Below, in pieces: positions 11,456 to 11,751 of a stretch of DNA of 11,751 bases. The DNA is from Cyanobacteria bacterium UBA8156. GTDB taxonomy: Bacteria; Cyanobacteriota; Cyanobacteriia; Pseudanabaenales; Pseudanabaenaceae. The first letter of the stretch is position 1, and each line of letters begins with the position of its first letter. The DNA is taken from positions 1 to 11,751 of the forward strand of contig DMPD01000042.1 in assembly GCA_003456125.1 (NCBI GenBank), given 5' to 3'. Below the pieces are notes generated by a model. It did not search any database and was not told the origin of the DNA. It saw only the letters and a program-made list of their open reading frames with translations. Both the position numbers and the translations under genes were made by a program.

Positions 11456-11751
11456 GCCTCCTGTTTCCCATCTCCACAATCAAATACCCGAGTTCACAAA
11501 AAGCAATAAAAAATCGCATCAAGAACACCGAAAAAGGGAGGGATTGCCCCTAGTACCAAGTTTCCCGGGGGTTTCGGTTGGTGGCGATCGCCCAAACCAA
11601 CATCGGCTAGGACGAGTTATAAAAATCTCTGGATTTTGCTTGTATTGTAGGGACTGGGCGGATGACCGTTACAATTGGGGTACTTCAAGTTATAGTCAGT
11701 CTAATTAACTTTGAGAAGTTTGCCCTTGCCCTCAGGGCGGAAAGATCGGAG
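11456..11751. other. Non-coding stretch, possible leader of a gene beyond the window
   Basis: This 296-base stretch is richer in A and T than the genes and has no convincing ORF. The only HIP1 octamer outside a gene is at 11584-11591. Possible promoter pieces on plus are TATAAA (11618-11623), TACAAT (11670-11675) and TATAGT (11691-11696, with TTACAA 16 bases upstream). GCCCTCAGGGC (11728-11738) is a short inverted repeat, and AAAGATCGGAG at the very end could precede a start codon. An ATG at 11662 stays open to the window edge (30 codons) but has no good ribosome site. I see no terminator with a T-run for the permease gene. Confidence 0.5.
11577..11601. other. Hairpin carrying a HIP1 site
   Basis: GTTGGT (11577-11582) pairs with ACCAAC (11596-11601), enclosing GGCGATCGCC. 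An upstream ACCAA (11555-11559) could compete for TTGGT, allowing two alternative folds on the plus strand. It may end the permease transcript or be part of a leader. Confidence 0.3.

Larger units (their letters stand above)
1104..11591. repeat. HIP1 octamers (GCGATCGC), about 20 dispersed copies
   Basis: I count about 20 copies by eye between 1104 and 11591, roughly one per 600 bases, all but one inside genes. This density is the hallmark of many cyanobacterial chromosomes and supports the assignment of the window. Confidence 0.9.

Noticed and set aside
11662..11751. Open frame from ATG 11662 to the window edge (MTVTIGVLQVIVSLINFEKF...)
   Set aside because: Thirty codons open by chance is not rare, no good ribosome site is present and no family is recognised. 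More sequence would decide.
1..11751. CRISPR array, tRNA or rRNA genes, insertion sequence, phage or defence genes
   Set aside because: I looked for direct repeats with spacers, tRNA T-loops, transposase-like frames and terminal inverted repeats and saw none.

Overview
The window looks like chromosomal DNA of a cyanobacterium. I count about 20 copies of the octamer GCGATCGC (HIP1, usually within GGCGATCGCC) in 11.75 kb, where random sequence would give fewer than one. It also carries a ferredoxin-type 8-vinyl reductase of chlorophyll synthesis (BciB type) and several families typical of cyanobacteria. By eye the DNA is moderately GC-rich. I cannot name the genus.

Layout. (1) Positions 1-2947, minus strand: an exported outer-membrane beta-barrel protein, a small exported protein of unknown function, an SH3b-NlpC/P60 cell-wall peptidase, hisG (short form) and the first codons of uppP. 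hisG and uppP overlap by one base. (2) Positions 2948-3207: a divergent, AT-rich control region. (3) Positions 3208-4395, plus strand: bciB. (4) Positions 4399-9775, minus strand: an exported Gly/Thr/Gln-rich repeat protein, aroH, a DUF2237 protein, a DedA membrane protein, a family 5 solute-binding lipoprotein, a class I glutamine amidotransferase-like hydrolase (C26) and cobA. cobA ends three bases from the end of bciB, tail to tail. (5) Positions 9776-9988: a second divergent control region. (6) Positions 9989-11455, plus strand: a tight operon of a VOC/bleomycin-resistance-like protein, a small WPNGCLGL-type protein and a MalG-like sugar permease. (7) Positions 11456-11751: non-coding, possibly the leader of a gene beyond the window.

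Working together: the left part concentrates envelope functions (barrel protein, wall peptidase, lipid-carrier phosphatase), with a histidine gene in between. bciB and cobA both belong to tetrapyrrole metabolism but face each other. The two transport proteins (solute-binding protein and MalG-like permease) lack partner subunits next to them. I see no CRISPR array, transposon, prophage, tRNA or defence cassette, so most of the window is ordinary core genome. The points most worth following are a 20-bp near-repeat shared by the two divergent control regions, an altered catalytic position in AroH, and internal duplications in the two exported proteins.
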